A stretch of 64,000 nt of DNA from Pseudisothecium myosuroides (lineage: Eukaryota > Streptophyta > Bryopsida > Hypnales > Lembophyllaceae): contig OX637297.1 in the NCBI GenBank assembly GCA_951799445.1, positions 310,001 to 374,000 on the forward strand. Reading direction: 5' to 3'. Position numbers and translations under genes: made by a program. Below the pieces are notes generated by a model. That model saw nothing but the letters and a program-made list of their open reading frames with translations, was not told the DNA's origin and did no database searches. Positions 35,349-45,784 of this stretch are shown here, one piece after another; the first letter of the stretch is position 1, and the number at the start of each line of letters is the position of its first letter.

Positions 35349-37249
35349 TCACCTATTCCTCTTAGCTTTCTTTACAGAAGTGCCACCCTGAGATGGCGAT
35401 CCACCTGTCTTTTTGGGCGGGGTGGTCTTCGTCTTTGACCTGGTCCGGAGAGGCTGCAACTCTTCTTCCTCCGATTGAGTCGTCTCCTCCTCCTCTTTCG
35501 ATTCCGGGTCCGCCTCGTTCAGTAACTGTCGTCCCCTTGGTTTTGGAATAGTAAGATCGATGAGCGGGGACGGCGCTCGTGTCTGGAGAAAGGGCTGGAG
35601 CATGTGAATAAAACTCACCGGATCCGTCCGAGCCGGATTCAACACCGTTTTAGGTAAGGCTGGTTCCCGGAAAGTGGAAGCAACCAGTCTGTCCGGAAAG
35701 AGATTTGCCACCAGAGAGTTCTTCCGGTTGGCACGACTAGAACAACGTCCTTCACCGGAGTCGTAGCCGCAAACTGCTTCACCAACGACCTCCTCTTTTG
35801 GGCTGATGCTGTTCCGGCTTGCAACGTTCCGGCAATTGATCTGCTCTTTGCCGGAGAAGGCTGATTTTGTGCCCCTCCTTCTTGGAGATCATGACCCACA
35901 TCAAAAAGGCCTTGGTCTAACCTCTCAAGCGGATCCAAGTTGCCCAACAGCTGCCGGACTTCCTTCAACATTCCTTCGATCCGGACTTCAAAATCCACGA
36001 GTATGTTTACCACCTTTGATCCGACCACGTGACCATCCTGCACCATCTGGGAATTCCAGAGTGTGGCTCTGGAAAGGACATCTGCCGAATTGTCGAAGAG
36101 GCCCCGGACATCCCAAACCAGATCGAGGACTTCTCCCTCCTTTGCTTCAGCAGCTATCCGCTCTCTATCCAACTACGCAGCATGCTCTCAAAACCGGTCT
36201 CGTTCTTGCTCCAAGGTCAGAATCCGGTCCTCCAGCTGTTTCACCGCTTCCGGATCCGGCCTTTCCGTCAACGCCACCAGAATCTGGGCTTCTTCCGTCA
36301 CACCCAGCTTCCCGCACACGTCCCGGATCAGTGCCAACATCCGCTCATTCTGCGCCCTGGTAGCTATCAGCCATTTGATGGTGGCCTCGAACTGAAACGT
36401 TTTTGGAAGTGGGTCTCGGGGTTGTTCCACTTCCTTGGCCTCTTGCTTCCCCCGAGTACCCGGCTCAGTAGACTTCCGGCGCGTCCTTGCAACGTTGGGC
36501 AATGCATGCTCTGTTTCCGGTTCCTCTTCTTCCGGCACAAGCTCATCCGGTTCATCCTCCGCGGGAAGTCCGTACTTCAACAGATTCTCGCCCTTCCGAT
36601 ACACGGTCATTTCCGGTCCGGCCAGTGCATCCTCGAAGTGATACAAATGGAAAAGATAGGGGCTAATCGAACTAGATTTCTTGTTCACGATATTGACCGC
36701 TAGCTTTTCCACTACCGAGTGAATGATCACCCCCTAACTGCCCGGTCTAGGAGCCGGATTCTCCCTATCTCCCAGTGCTCCGAAAATGGTATTCGCCACA
36801 GTCATTGTAATCCGGGTGGGCTTTTCCGGATACAAAATAGGGATGAGAAATGCTAACAACTGCCCATCCCGAGGACTCCTACAGTCACTCGCAGTGTTCC
36901 CTTCCTTGGAATCCGCATGATTCCGGAATACGTCCGCGGCGTAACTATCTGTCCGGACTGCCATTCCGGAACCCCTGGTTGGCGTAAATTACGCCTTCGC
37001 CCACAACTCTGGAGTCCAGGCCCTAGAACGACCCCAAATGGTTAAATCAAACTGATTACCCACTCCGAAAACCAGCTCGTCAATCATTCCTTCACTCCGG
37101 ACGTTCCATGGACGTTTAATCAACCCTAGACACCCCATGATTTCTAAGTCTCCCTCTAACTCCTTAAGGCGCTCCGGATCCGATGGGATAACCGGTCGCA
37201 CGCCCCGGGCTGTCACTACCGACCTCCGGGATCGATTCACTTCCGCCAT
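35349..37249 (-). pseudogene. Decayed gene of the LTR-like element (Transposase_32-like)
   Basis: Starts at ATG 37247-37249 (MAEVNRSRRSV) and parallels the gene at 54410-56308 along its whole length. Conserved blocks: GCLGLIKRPWNVRSE, NQFDLTIWGRSRAWTPELW, ITMTVANTIFGALGDRE, SPYLFHLYHFEDALAGPEM, a coiled-coil-like LEDRILTLEQERDRF, GSKVVNILVDFE and a KKAKRNR terminus. It has at least four in-frame stops (near 36989, 36734 and 36188 and just after the last) and one frameshift near 35640-35710. Three of these are simple Trp-to-TAG or Arg-to-TGA changes relative to the other copy. Confidence 0.75.
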
Positions 37250-37394
37250 CTCACCGATTGCTAAGACAATCCGGTGCAATCAGCACCTTCCTCCCTTTCT
37301 CTCCCTAACGCGCCCTAACTCACCACTCTTTCTCTCTTCTAACGCACCGTGGAGGAGCACAGGTAAAAAGAGACTGAATGAGGCTGGCGGTGGG

Positions 37395-37403
37395 GTTTAA
37401 ATA
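37395..37403 (-). promoter_or_regulatory. TATA box of the LTR-like element gene
   Basis: TATTTAAAC on the minus strand, about 150 bp before the ATG at 37249. A TC-rich initiator-like stretch (CATTCAGTCTC) lies about 25-30 bp downstream. The same arrangement is kept in the deleted copy (TATTTAAA at 49571-49578) and, with one change, in the third copy (GTACTTAAAC near 56455). Confidence 0.55.
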
Positions 37404-38093
37404 CCTGTCGGAACCCTAAGTTCTCGACCAGCCGAAAGTTCCCGTAAGTTCCCTAGCCGGAACCTAGGCAGTAGGTCCCTACGTTCCGGAACTTTCCGGC
37501 TTTCCGGCTACGGTTTCCGGAAGACTGCGTAACCTAATTAGAGTTTTATCTTTTCTACGTAAAGATTAATTTCTAATTCTAATATCTAGGTCCTAACTCC
37601 GTATTCAAATGCGAAAATTGAAAAAGTTCTACTACTTTTACCTCTACTTGCTTGTTAATTGGGACGTTCCGGATGTTATGCACTCCCACAGCATATATCT
37701 TGCAATCTACACGGTCAAAGTTTCTGAAATTTCTTCCACAAATGCATATACTAGTTAAATAAAGATCTAACGGTTGGATATGCGTAAGGAAACCCTTTTT
37801 AAAGTTTTCGGCTCTTCACAATAGAAATGGCAGTTTTCACTATAGTTTGGGTGAAAAAAAAGCCTCAATCCTTTAAGGGTTAAAGTATTCCCTGTTTCAC
37901 AAACATTCAAACGATGGAATTCATGTTCATATGTTTTGGCTCATCAATGAAGCACATGCAATTCACCATACTTGCTCTACAATGTTCAAAATGGATGGTA
38001 CCTTTTATTATATATACATGTCGTGGAAAGTACATAGCCTTAGTATAGCATCGCAACAAGAATACCAAGTCATTCAACATGCGCCTTGCCCTT

Positions 38094-39659
38094 CTATTTT
38101 TCTTTCTCAGCATCATCTTGTTGCCGACGGATCACCACTCTCTCTTCTCTTCTGTCATTACCCTTCCAATCGGTCTTGGAAAAATACTCTTGCTTCCAAA
38201 GTTTGATTATTGACCGATTGAAAGTAATATAAGCCTTGTTTTTCCCTTTGAGCTTTTTCAAGGTCTTTTCGTCTCTCAGAAGACGGCCTAACTTCTCCTT
38301 CAAGTCCGCTACTTCCGTTTGACACGTCTCATCTTGCATAGCAAAATTTCCCCACCCGTACACATCCACGACACGATCAAGAGGGGCTCCGTCTTTAATT
38401 TCTTCTAGAAATTGTAACCTCCATCGTGCCGCTTCCAAGCGTTGCTTTTCCATCTGCACCTGTTCTCGTCCCTTCTTGCACTTTCCAATTAGTTCAGCAA
38501 GCCTTTCCGCTGCAAATGAGTTACTACAAGGTTTGGATTGGCGGTCTCTGGAAAATTTGAGGTAGAATGCTTCCAACTCTGATATCTCTTGCTCTTGCGC
38601 TGCCAAACGGGTTTGCCCAGTTCCAATTTCTGCTTGTAGGCTTGCCCCAACATTGCCAAGTAGATTTTGCATGGCCAACTTCCGCAAAATATTGCACTCT
38701 TCTCGTTTGCCAGCCAACTCTTCACGAATCCCCCTGAGTTGACGTTTATAAATCATTTTCATGAAGGAAGAGGCAGAATCCTCGTGAGCTTCAGCTTCAA
38801 GGTATTCAACTTGGACCCGTGTGGATTCTACAAAAGGCACTCTCATTGCAAGAGGCACCACCTGGTCTAGCATTTCAATACCTTCATCGAAATGAAAATC
38901 GTCACCCTCTGGCCGGAGTGAAAGGACATACTGTAGTATGTCTTCATGATAAGGAAGATCGCCCCCCTCTGGTTCTACCACTACGAGAGGGGGTACGTAT
39001 CTTGCCAAGTCTTGGCTCCCCCCTACATGCCCTTCTTTTGCTACCACCACTGGTAAATCTTCAGCCATGGACGTGGCTTCCGATGGACCTGCGTTGTCGG
39101 GAGAAAGGTCTTCAACCTCTTCATCTTCAGAGCTTGAATGGTCAGACCAAATGAATTGATCATCGGGCACTCCACGCTTGATAAACTTCTTTAATCCCAG
39201 CCCAGCCCGTGGAGTGGAGGACGGACCCGCCTTCGGAATGTCTTCGGTAAGCGGAATGATTGCTTCCTTTGCTCCCTTTACGGTCCTCCAGTCTATTTTG
39301 CGCTCCAAGATGACCTCCGTGTATACCATTATGCATATGAACAAACTGACTTCATTCCTGATCACCGTTTTTGTATTGTACAACGCTCGGTTCACTTCGA
39401 TACAACGTTGCACAAATGCGTCATGGGTGCAATAATAAAGATTGGCCACATTCCTACTCAAATGGTGCTGATGTCGATGATAAGGGAATAGTTTGTCGAC
39501 GTGGCACCATCCCACAAATGCCTTACAGATGTTCCCTGTCCACACCCCTTCAATTTTCCTCCAACCGGGATAGGCCTTTGCCTCCGGGTCAAGAACAATG
39601 CGTCGTTGCCTAGGTTGGCTTTTTCCTTTCAGCTTGGTCTTCTTCTTGTCGCCGCCCAT
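38094..39659 (-). CDS. Orphan protein, 521 residues, coiled-coil C-terminal half
   Basis: An uninterrupted frame from ATG 39659 to a stop at 38094. I do not recognise the family. The N-terminus is basic (GGDKKKTKLKGKSQPRQRR). Residues about 25-130 look globular, rich in Trp, Tyr, His and Cys (YPGWRKIEGVWTG, VGWCHVDKLFPYHRHQHH). An acidic linker with SSSEDEEVEDLSPD follows. Residues about 290-480 are rich in heptad-like Glu/Lys/Leu segments (LRGIREELAGKREECN, LKEKLGRLLRDEKTLKKLK) suggesting coiled coil. The C-terminus is basic. It is the only long undamaged gene in the middle of the window, and array 3 of the ACCCGAGGTCGCC module lies just upstream in sense orientation. It may be carried by a transposon, but no ends were found. 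Confidence 0.7.
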   Translation of the reverse strand: MGGDKKKTKLKGKSQPRQRRIVLDPEAKAYPGWRKIEGVWTGNICKAFVGWCHVDKLFPYHRHQHHLSRNVANLYYCTHDAFVQRCIEVNRALYNTKTVIRNEVSLFICIMVYTEVILERKIDWRTVKGAKEAIIPLTEDIPKAGPSSTPRAGLGLKKFIKRGVPDDQFIWSDHSSSEDEEVEDLSPDNAGPSEATSMAEDLPVVVAKEGHVGGSQDLARYVPPLVVVEPEGGDLPYHEDILQYVLSLRPEGDDFHFDEGIEMLDQVVPLAMRVPFVESTRVQVEYLEAEAHEDSASSFMKMIYKRQLRGIREELAGKREECNILRKLAMQNLLGNVGASLQAEIGTGQTRLAAQEQEISELEAFYLKFSRDRQSKPCSNSFAAERLAELIGKCKKGREQVQMEKQRLEAARWRLQFLEEIKDGAPLDRVVDVYGWGNFAMQDETCQTEVADLKEKLGRLLRDEKTLKKLKGKNKAYITFNRSIIKLWKQEYFSKTDWKGNDRREERVVIRRQQDDAEKEK

Positions 39660-39894
39660 TGTATACGATTTCTACTCGAAAGACTAAAAAACTAACTAAA
39701 TCAGCTATACTGGGATCCAAGTGCTGGCAGCTATACAAGCATGAAAACCCTAGCACCGGTCCAGTTCACAATTACAAAAATACGTCTAATCACAAGAAAC
39801 TAAGGTCACACCAATCTCAAACAAGGATATCCGGGTTCAACGTGTACGGAATAGAAGCGAAGAAAATAAGTTGGAAAGGGACAAAATATCCCCC

Positions 39895-40300
39895 TCGCAA
39901 CTCAAACTCCTAACCCACGAGCACGCAATCACCCACTTCGAGGTGGATAACAGACCATGCGCAAGGCCAAGAGTGGAGAACGCAGGTGGGGAGGCCACTG
40001 ATATACCCGCAGTCTTGTGGGGGCGCGTGCGGGTCCAACAGAGGCGACCTCGGGTATCTCGGGTACATGGCGAACTCGGGTAGTTGGCGACACCGAGTAG
40101 CAAGCTGTGCTGTCTTAGTTTGCAAGAAGAAGGAAATGGGCGACTTTGTGTCTGGACGACCTTGGGTGTTGCATCAGCGACCTCGAGTGTGGCGAACATC
40201 CGTGTGGCGACCTCGGGTGTGGCAACCTTGGGTGCAAGAAGCGGGAGCACAACCCTTTGAAATTCCTGCAATTTTACAGGGGCGACCTCGGGTGCTTTTG
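39895..40300 (-). promoter_or_regulatory. 5' module 3: ACCCGAGGTCGCC array plus leader, upstream of the orphan gene
   Basis: In the sense of the minus-strand gene the order is: degenerate ACCCGAGGTCGCC units, GACCCGCACGCGCCCCCAC, GGGTATATCAG (TATA-like), GTTCTCCACTC, GGCCTTGCGCATGGTCTG, then CACCTCGAAGTGGGTGATTG. The last four blocks recur upstream of the kinase-like gene (43060-43125) and of HAD element copy 1 (48825-48887). The orphan gene's ATG is about 240 bp further on. A promoter role is inferred from position and the TATA-like word. Confidence 0.6.
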
Positions 40301-40429
40301 TGAGAGGATATCCATGTTCTTCAATTCAAGCATTAAGTTAGCCAGCTCCGTCTTGGCTGTTATTCTATTTTGCTTTAAGGAATGCAATGCTAATTTCCAT
40401 TTATCATTGAAGTAGGATTAAAATGGGAT

Positions 40430-41170
40430 TAACACAAATGGGGAGGGTGTGCAAACAAATACAAACTGATGGAATTATTATCCATTTTATTCAAATCCAC
40501 TTAGAATTTAAAAAAATTGGGAGGGAGAGCTAACAAATATGAAGTCATGGAACTATTGTTCATTTTATTCAAATCCACTTAGGATTAAAAAAAATGGGGA
40601 GGGAATAGAAACAAATACAAAGTCATGGAACTATTATTCATTTTATTCAAACTTACTTAGGATTAAAAAAAAATGGGGAGGGAGTGCTAACAAATACAAA
40701 GTCATGGAACTATTATTCATTTTATTCAAACCCACTTCGGATTAAAAAAAAGGGGGAGGGAATAGAAACAAATACAAAGTCATAGAATTATTTTCCATTG
40801 ATATCAAACCCACTTAGGATTAAAACAAATGGGGAGGGAATAGAAACAAATACAAAGTGATGGAATTATTTTCCATTGAGTTCAAACCCACTTAGGATTA
40901 AAAAAAATGGGGAGGGTGTGCAAACAATTACAAAGTCATGGAACTATTATTCACTTTATTCAAATCCGCTTAGAATTTTAAAAAATGGGGAGGGAGTGCT
41001 AACAAATTCAAAGTCATGGAACTATTGTTCATTTTATTCAAATCCACTTGGGATTAAAAAAATAGGGAGGGAATAGAAACAAATACAAAGTCATGGAATT
41101 ATTTTGATGGAATTATTTTTCATTATGTTCAAATGCACTTAGTATTAAAAAAAATGGGGTGGGGGAAGGG
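40430..41170 (+). repeat. Tandem array of about 80 bp, nine diverged units
   Basis: Each unit contains AAATGGGGAGGGA, then ACAAATACAAAGTCATGGAA, TTATTCATTTTATTCAAA and CCCACTTAGGATTAAAA. Small indels vary the unit length. The short proteins read through it are artefacts. Confidence 0.85.
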
Positions 41171-41398
41171 AGTGGTGTAGGATATTAAGTGATGGAATTA
41201 TTTTTCATTGACTTAGGGTTCACTTAGGGTAAAGAATGGAACTTCTCGGCCCATATTCATAGGTTAAGAAGTACGTGTTATGAGTAGAAATGAAATTCAT
41301 GAATGCAAATGAACATTGAAAAAAATTATACAAATGTATAAAACTTCTTCAGAGGAAAGAAAAAAGTGTGAATCGAATTATCTCTTGAAGTTCTTTTC

Positions 41399-41426
41399 TT
41401 TAGGGTTTAGGGTTTAGGGTTTAGGG
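41399..41426 (+). repeat. Interstitial telomeric repeat, four TTTAGGG units
   Basis: Four perfect copies of the plant-type telomere heptamer. Too short to be a chromosome end; probably a repair or insertion footprint. Confidence 0.9.
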
Positions 41427-41479
41427 AGACCTTTCAAATTGCACGAAATTAAACTTCACGACTGCTCTATGAAATGCTA

Positions 41480-42000
41480 ACATAGTGCGACCTCGGGTGG
41501 TGGGTGACCTCGTGTACCAACCTCCGCTGTCTTTGAGAGGTCACTGTCCTGGGCGACCTTGTATGTGGGCGACTTCGTGTGTGGGCGACCTCGGTTGGGG
41601 CGACCTCAGGAGAGGAGGGGCTGAGAACGACATTGGCATGAGCGACCTCGGGTTTGAGGAGACCTCGGGTACAGTTGACAGGAACGCGGGTATGGGCGAC
41701 CTCGGGTGGGGAAACTCTTGTGCTCGACAGGAAACACTGTCCTCGGCGACCTCGGGTGGTGCGACCTCGGGTCCTGGGCGAATTGGGTGACCTCGGGTAC
41801 AGGCCTAGCTCCGCTGTGCCAAATTATAGGCTCTGTGTAGACCTCGGGTGTGTGGCGACTTTGTGTATGGGCGACCTCGGGTATGGTGACAGCAGTTTAG
41901 GGGTTTCGTGCAGCGCTTTGTTCTTCTTTTGAACTTCACGGACATGGGCGAGTTCGGATTTTGGGCGACCTCGGGTACCAGGCGACTCCGGGTTTTAGCA
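41480..42000 (+). repeat. GGCGACCTCGGGT dispersed array 4
   Basis: About 20 degenerate copies of GGCGACCTCGGGT, some exact (for instance TGGGCGACCTCGGGT near 41693 and 41868), with spacers of 5-40 bp. It is oriented opposite to array 5, which lies closer to the kinase-like gene. A gene for this array is not evident. Confidence 0.8.
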
Positions 42001-42032
42001 AATGTTATGATTTTGTTTTTGTCTCTAAGGTA

Positions 42033-42664
42033 CCCCTAAATGTCACAGACTCAATTTTTACTTTTGAGCCTCTTGGTGTTTGCTCTAAATAGAATAAGAA
42101 GGCATAATTTTCATAAGTTGAATTAACTTTTTTGGACTAGTAACCGTACGAATTCAAACTAGACATGTTAGAGATCGCATAGGAAAAGAAAACACAACAA
42201 TATCATTTAAAGATTGAAAGATTATAATGTTTGATCATCGGGTTGTTTAAACGATCTCTCTTTTTGCATGTTAAGTCAGAAAAATTGAAGACCAAAATAA
42301 TATGAGGTTGAAGGACCTAACAAATACAACCCCAATCAATTTATGACTTCTCAAAATGTACTCTACTATTTTTGTAAATGAATTTTTAGTGTGATTTTTT
42401 CTCCAAGATCTACTGTATTTGAGGCTCATTTCCAAGAGCCCTTAAATGTACAAAAAGTCTAGATTGCACTGGGTACGTTTGCAGAAAACCTTGAATAGAG
42501 AAATCATAATCATTCATTTTCAAAATCGGATATTTGATGCTAAAACTACACTTCAAAAACAACCTTTCCAAGATTTGAAATATTGAAAATAGCAATTTGC
42601 TAAGGTTTTTTTTAACTTCAAAGTGTCTTCAACACCACATTTGGGTGCCTTGTGCACTTAGGGG
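42033..42664. mobile_element. TTAA-type element, type 1, complete but with decayed targets
   Basis: Begins CCCCTAAATGTCACAG and ends CACTTAGGGG. The flanks are GGTA and TAAA, so the TTAA duplication is no longer exact. About 630 bp, AT-rich, no gene. The internal order matches 45785-47029 in reverse. Confidence 0.65.
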
Positions 42665-42845
42665 TAAAAATCTCTAAGGTACCCAATTCTAAATGAAAGA
42701 AAACTTTGAAGAGGTCCCGGGAAATCGCTTTCCTTAGTGTTTATTTGGAAAATGAAGATTAGTCCTTTTACTTGTATGTACACTATTTAATTCTGCCCCT
42801 CTGAAGTTCCAAAAATTTCAAATCATGCCTTGTATCTTCTGAATT

Positions 42846-43130
42846 CTAGGTTCGACCCACCGAGACGCGATCGCCCCCCTAAGACGCAGTCGCCCCCCCT
42901 GAGACGCAGTCGCCCCATCCAGCCGCGGTCGCCCATCCGCAGTCGCCCAGGACATGCGGTCGTCGTACACGCGGTTGCCCTGTACCCGCACGCGCCCCTT
43001 TCCGAGAAGCCGAGGTCGCCCCAAGGCGATTGCGGCTACTTAAGCGTTCGCACTCACCCGTGGTCGCCACTCCCGGCCTTGCGCATGGTCTTTCATCCGC
43101 CTTGTAGTGGGTGACTGCGTGCTCGTGGGC
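42846..43130 (+). promoter_or_regulatory. 5' module 5: ACCCGAGGTCGCC-like array plus leader, upstream of the kinase-like gene
   Basis: About 12 degenerate units of the form (A/C)CGC(A/G)GTCGCCC, then CACCCGTGGTCGCCACTC, GGCCTTGCGCATGGTC, TTTCATCCGCC and GTAGTGGGTGACTGCG. The last four blocks match the module upstream of the orphan gene and of HAD element copy 1. The kinase-like reading frame begins within 100 bp. Confidence 0.6.
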
Positions 43131-43135
43131 CGGGG

Positions 43136-44802
43136 GTGAATTTGGACTTCGGGGGGGAGTTTTTGCAGTTTTCATCCACAAACTTACGGAAAACAACGAC
43201 CACCTTCTCCGAATCCACAACCATGTCAAATCTGGTGGGAGGTAGTCGCATGAGGCGGAAGTCCAATTTGGACCCGGACAATCCAGAGCAGTTTGAAGTG
43301 CCTATATCTACAGGTTAAGTGACGGGGAGTACACGTCGGTCGAGGAAGAAGAAGAAGAGGACAACACATGAGAGGGACCCAACGTATCCTCCTGTACTCT
43401 ATACAAGGTATGCATACAAGGTGTGTTTGGAATGGTATGAGGGAAAAAGTATAGACTTCTTGGAAGCCACCTACTTGAGGGATCCAACAACGGGTAGCCC
43501 AAAGTTGATGGACGATTTGTCAGCGCAAATCTTAAGTAAGTGCAAAGAATCGCAGGAGTTTTGCAACGTGGAGTTAACTTACAGTAACAATGTCTACCAC
43601 TGGCTTGATGATGTTATCCAGCCTTGCATCTTCAACATGCAGAGATTAAGGGAGGAAATGCGACCGGAAGTCCCAAGGTACCTAGGAGATGAAGGTGCCA
43701 TCGAATTCTGAGCAAAGATGGATTGGTGGCACAAAGCAACAATGAAACTCTCAAAACATGGAGCGAGGGGATTCAAGTGGAAAAATGATGCTACGACATC
43801 GGCGTTAGCGCGAGATGGTGGATTGTCTATCATATGGATCTCTCCTTTGGCAAAGGTGGTGGCCCTCACTGGATACGATCGTCAAGGTGGATACGAAAAG
43901 GTGCGCAAGGTGCGCATTGAAGGGATGGACACAATCCCGCCGCACATCGCTCTTGCTGGGAAGATGCCAAAGACCGAGAACAAGCATGATGCGAGGGTGG
44001 AATGGTCGATAGAGGCCTTGGCATGTCCCTTAAATCATCCTGCTATAGTTAAATTTTTTGCCAATAACGGGAAAAGCATGGAATCATACACGTTATGGTG
44101 GAACGGTGGCAACCTTGATGAGTTGAAGTCACTCGATAAGAAGGTGGCAATAAGCGTTGAATGGAACGAAGTGAGGCGAGTGAGGGAACTTCCAGAGGAG
44201 AAACAAAAAGAAGTTAGCCTCTTTCGAAAGCACAAGGCGAAGTTGGCGTGGGCTCTCGTATTCGTGACTAATCTCATGCACAAGTCCTTGGTGTTGCACA
44301 ATGACTTGTCTCCGAGGAATATAATGTTGCATTTTCCCGGTTATTCAAACGAGATAATCCACATTGGGATTTGTGATTGGGTTATTGCAAGTCGTATTGA
44401 TGAAAAAGCCCATCGCATTATGGATATCCAAGTGAGGTACAAAAGTAGGAAGAACAATCTTGTCGTTGGTGGGTGGCTCCTGAGTTGTTTTATGCATTTG
44501 GGCCTCCAAATTCGGATACGAGTATATCTATTATGCAATCAACGTGGAAATATACGCAGCAATCGGACTCATACTCTATTGGGAAGTTGACCGAATGGAT
44601 GAGGATTGGTGAGATGAGTGAGTTCGACAAGGACCTATTCAAGGATGTCGACGGGTCTAGGTTCTTTGCGTATAAGTTGGGTCAACTCGTGCACCCAGAC
44701 CCGAAGATTAGATCGACATCTATGGAGTTGACAACATCGCTGATGGCTCCACTATGGAACATGAAGCCCCCGGAAGCAGTTTTCCGTGACTCACCTTTGT
44801 AG
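43136..44802 (+). pseudogene. Protein-kinase-like gene with stops and a frameshift
   Basis: The frame is phase-continuous from 43136 to about 44480, interrupted by TAA at 43316-43318 and TGA at 43709-43711; an ATG at 43226 (MSNLVGGSRMRRK) is a likely start. The kinase fold is recognisable: a possible ATP Lys (IALAGK), a helix-C-like VEWSIEALACPLNHPAIVKF, a hinge-like SYTLWWNGGNLDE, a catalytic loop HNDLSPRNIMLHF, and CDW where DFG is expected. A shift of one frame near 44470 moves to VAPELFYAFGPP (APE motif) and the C-lobe, ending at 44802. The glycine-rich loop is not evident. The altered DFG, stops and frameshift suggest a decayed or inactive copy. The N-terminal 170 residues have no recognisable domain. 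Confidence 0.75.
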
Positions 44803-45445
44803 TGGGAGTGTAGGACTTGATGTTTTGAGTTTAGAACTTTGAAGGAATGAAGCAGTTGGCCATATTTTGCGCCTCTCATTTTGTATAGGGTACATGATTA
44901 CAAGAAATAAAATTTCTAGCACGTACAGTGTGTTATTGAAAGCAATTGATGTGTCTGGAAATTGCCAAGTTCCATGTACATCATTTTGAATTTGAATTTC
45001 TTTGAGAAAACTATCTATAATTTTGGGATGTGATGCAAGTGGATTCATTTGCTTTGAAACATGTGAATGGTACACCTAAGATATGAAAAATCCATGTATT
45101 GGTGAATGGATATTGTTGCATAGTCTTTTTGTCATCTATTATTTCATTTGATAATGTAATAATGAAATTTTAATCCTTTGTAGACCATGAGTGCAAATGT
45201 TGAACAACAAATAAATGGAAGAACATCTTACACTTGCGAAAACACTATTATGTGTCTATTAATTTTTTAGTAATATTGTTGTAATTGTTCTAGAGCATTT
45301 GTATTGTATATGATATAAAGATTTTCATTTGCAAAGATGATGTAGTTTACAAGGTCTGGATACTTCTTACTGGAAGAAATATATCTTTGACTATAGAAAG
45401 TGGCCCTTGAAATAAGAGGTGGATAGAAGAAGTCAAATAAGAACC
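44803..45445. other. Intergenic, no feature seen
   Basis: AT-rich sequence following the kinase-like gene. Two AATAAA-like words (near 44905 and 45210) could serve polyadenylation. No gene or recognisable repeat. Confidence 0.5.
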
Positions 45446-45690
45446 CGAACCCCTAAAGTTCCATGACTTTGTTTTCATTGAAAACGCTTTGAAAATGCCA
45501 TTTCTAGTACAAGTACCAAATATTTGGAAAAAAACATTTTTTTTACTCATGTCACCGTTGGATCTTTCCGTACATTGTGTTGAAAATATTAGATCAACAT
45601 TTCAAGAATTTCCACTGTGTGGATTGGAAGAGAAGCATTCAAATCCGTTTTGTTCATTTTTTTGGCCCTACGCAAAGTAGGGCAACTGCA
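45446..45690. mobile_element. TTAA-type element, type 2, fragment
   Basis: ACCCCTAAAGTTCCATGAC followed by sequence related to the start of 17467-18390 (GAAAATGCCATTTCTAG, CCGTTGGATCTT). The rest of the element is absent. Confidence 0.5.
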
Positions 45691-45784
45691 CTGCAACAGC
45701 TCACTCGTCTATGATGGGAAAATGGCTAAAATGGTAGTGCTCTGTTTGACCTTTTTTCAAACAAAAGTTTGCTGCATGCTTTAA

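Larger units (their letters stand above)
34220..37690 (-). mobile_element. Full-length single-gene LTR-like element, target duplication GCATA
   Basis: On the minus strand it starts TGTGGGAGTGCATAAC and ends GCGTACGACA. The direct repeat GCATA lies at 34215-34219 and 37691-37695. Length 3471 bp. It contains a TATA box and a gene in its 5' two thirds and about 1.1 kb of 3' region with a second TATA-like TTTTTAAAGG. There is no pol, no second long repeat and no matching terminal repeats, so it is either a solo LTR that carries a gene in its U3 region or a distinct gene-only retro-element mobilised in trans. Confidence 0.8.
33482..37879. mobile_element. TTAA-flanked type 2 element, split by an LTR-like insertion
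   Basis: TTAA (33478-33481) then CCCCTAAAGGACCG at one end; CCTTTAAGGG then TTAA (37880-37883) at the other. Removing the insertion at 34220-37690 and one target duplication leaves about 922 bp, the same length as the copies at 1766-2695 and 17467-18390 and with the same internal order. No transposase. Confidence 0.8.

Noticed and set aside
35806..36703. Plus-strand frames of 110-224 residues opposite the LTR-like element gene
   Set aside because: Antisense to a gene conserved in several copies; the equivalent frames at 55010-55454 do not conserve their lengths.
34220..37690. Transib-type DNA transposon (also 5-bp duplications)
   Set aside because: The ends are not inverted repeats of each other and do not begin CAC; TG...CA ends fit LTR integration.
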